Below, piece after piece: positions 13,190 through 14,174 of a stretch of 14,174 nt of DNA. Numbering within the stretch: the stretch's first letter is position 1; the number at the start of each line of letters is the position of its first letter. The notes beneath the pieces are model-generated. The model did no database searches. It saw only the letters and a list, made by a program, of their open reading frames with translations, and was not told where the DNA came from. The translations under genes and the position numbers were made by a program. Source of the DNA: Chloroflexaceae bacterium UBA1466 (lineage in GTDB: Bacteria; Chloroflexota; Chloroflexia; Chloroflexales; Chloroflexaceae); the NCBI GenBank assembly GCA_002325605.1, contig DCSM01000109.1, forward strand, positions 1 to 14,174, in the 5' to 3' direction.

Positions 13190-14174
13190 TTATCCACCAC
13201 AGCGCGGCGGCTGGCCAGCTTGTTCATAAACTCGCTTGAATTCTTCCGTGAAAAGCTGTCCTGTCGCAGGATCATCAATGATTAAGAGGTTTTCATCATT
13301 GGTTTCTTCAGCACGTTTTGTGAAATTATAGGAACCTGTGATCACTGTCTTATCATCAAGGATAATAACTTTGTGGTGCATTGTGTAACAGTTGCCATCT
13401 TTCAACACCGCAACGCCAGCCTGCTTGAGTAAAGCGAAATCTGCCCCCGTGCCGTTCGCATTACGGTTTTCAAAGACCCCTTCTACCTTCACTCCTGCAT
13501 TTTTTCGTGCGATCATTTCTTTCGCAACCTCGTCGCTCGTGAAGGAAAAGGCAAGAAAGCGAATACTTTTCTGGGCCTTCTTGAGTCGTTCTAAAATGTG
13601 CTTTTCTACACCATCCTGCGGAGAAAAGTAGTTTTCAAAGTGGATGCCGTTTGCCTCAACTACAGGATTAGGCGCAGGCGACTTTTTACTCTTACCAAAT
13701 TTGCTTTGCGTCATTTGAGAAAATTCTGCTGCGTAATTCGCAACAATTTTGGGAATCGTAATTCGCAAAAGATTGTTGTTATTGCGATAAGTATCGTTAT
13801 TGGTGACATTCCAAGAACCCATCCAAACGATATTCTGATCAATAATCACATATTTGCTATGCAGAAAAGCCGTTGTTTCTTCCCATGCAATGGGAATATT
13901 TGCTTTTTCTACGACTCCTGCCCATTGAGCCATTTCAGGTTTTTCTAGGTTTTCTCGATCCAAAGCCAGGCGCACGGTAACTCCTCGCTTTTTGGCTTTC
14001 ACTAAAGCATCGGCAACGCTCGTGAGATTATATTCAAAAGTCGCCAGATCAATGCTCTTTTGGGCTTTATCAAGATCAGCAAGCAAGGCTTTTTCGTAAG
14101 GTGGTATAGTACGTTGGTTAATTTTATCGGGATAAATTAGCGAAGGAGTTGTGAAATAGACTTGCAAAGCATTT
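13190..14174 (-). CDS. Phospholipase D-like protein with two HKD motifs (5' end outside the window)
   Basis: The frame is open to the window edge. Counting from the first TTG (14167) gives 325 residues, but the true start and any signal peptide lie upstream. Two PLD halves are visible: H103-S-K105...D110 with GSWN (117-120), and H264-H-K266...D271 with GSYNF (278-282). Each half is preceded by the typical helix-strand part (KAQKSIDLATFEYN and KAQKSIRFLAFSF), followed by a KKRGVTVRLALD-like strand. Both catalytic motifs are complete, so the enzyme should hydrolyse phosphodiester bonds through a covalent histidine intermediate. The substrate could be phospholipid or nucleic acid and cannot be told from sequence. 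Export is likely but not visible here. The gene is upstream of dnaX on the same strand but separated by a hairpin and a promoter. Confidence 0.9.
   Translation of the reverse strand, partial: NALQVYFTTPSLIYPDKINQRTIPPYEKALLADLDKAQKSIDLATFEYNLTSVADALVKAKKRGVTVRLALDRENLEKPEMAQWAGVVEKANIPIAWEETTAFLHSKYVIIDQNIVWMGSWNVTNNDTYRNNNNLLRITIPKIVANYAAEFSQMTQSKFGKSKKSPAPNPVVEANGIHFENYFSPQDGVEKHILERLKKAQKSIRFLAFSFTSDEVAKEMIARKNAGVKVEGVFENRNANGTGADFALLKQAGVAVLKDGNCYTMHHKVIILDDKTVITGSYNFTKRAEETNDENLLIIDDPATGQLFTEEFKRVYEQAGQPPRCGG

Overview
The window looks like a chromosomal segment from a member of the Chloroflexota. The first large exported protein has a signal peptide followed closely by a Y-L-P-L-V motif (residues 47-51), and the second has a long Thr/Pro/Ser tail. 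From memory, both are common on secreted proteins of that phylum. The Thermus/Bacillus-type seven-iron ferredoxin and the dnaX-ybaB-recR-roadblock cluster fit but do not prove it. No 16S rRNA or other decisive marker is present, so class and genus stay open.

Left part (1-9195, + strand), exported proteins. A 226-base leader holds a possible promoter, a clear hairpin terminator or attenuator and a strong ribosome binding site. It precedes a 2469-residue exported protein. Its N-terminal region has the Cys/His/Asp pattern of a papain-like cysteine peptidase (C150, H262, D282). Next come a glutamine run and four tandem copies of a 14-residue Gly/Arg/Ser repeat, encoded by a 42-bp minisatellite. 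After these comes a very long beta-rich region holding a class I glutamine amidotransferase-like fold. After a terminator follows a 468-residue exported or anchored protein with a DNRLRE/CBM96-like domain and a mucin-like tail. The two may act together at the cell surface. That rests only on adjacency and protein type.

Middle (9206-9949). A 7Fe ferredoxin gene lies on the minus strand with its own terminator. It diverges from a tRNA-Ile(GAT)-tRNA-Ala(TGC) pair driven by a perfect TTGACA-17-TATAAT promoter and closed by a terminator. No rRNA gene is next to the pair.

Right part (9977-14174, minus strand), housekeeping and export. dnaX (clamp loader tau/gamma), ybaB (nucleoid-associated), recR (recombination mediator) and a roadblock/LC7 protein run in one direction and probably form one transcript. 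The dnaX promoter is so close to the ATG that the message looks leaderless or nearly so. Upstream of dnaX, beyond an unusually perfect 18-bp hairpin, lies a two-HKD phospholipase D-like gene whose 5' end runs off the window.

No CRISPR array, insertion sequence, integrase or phage gene was seen. No stretch longer than 300 bases lacks a gene; the longest gene-free stretches are the 226-base leader and the 213 bases between the ferredoxin gene and tRNA-Ile.
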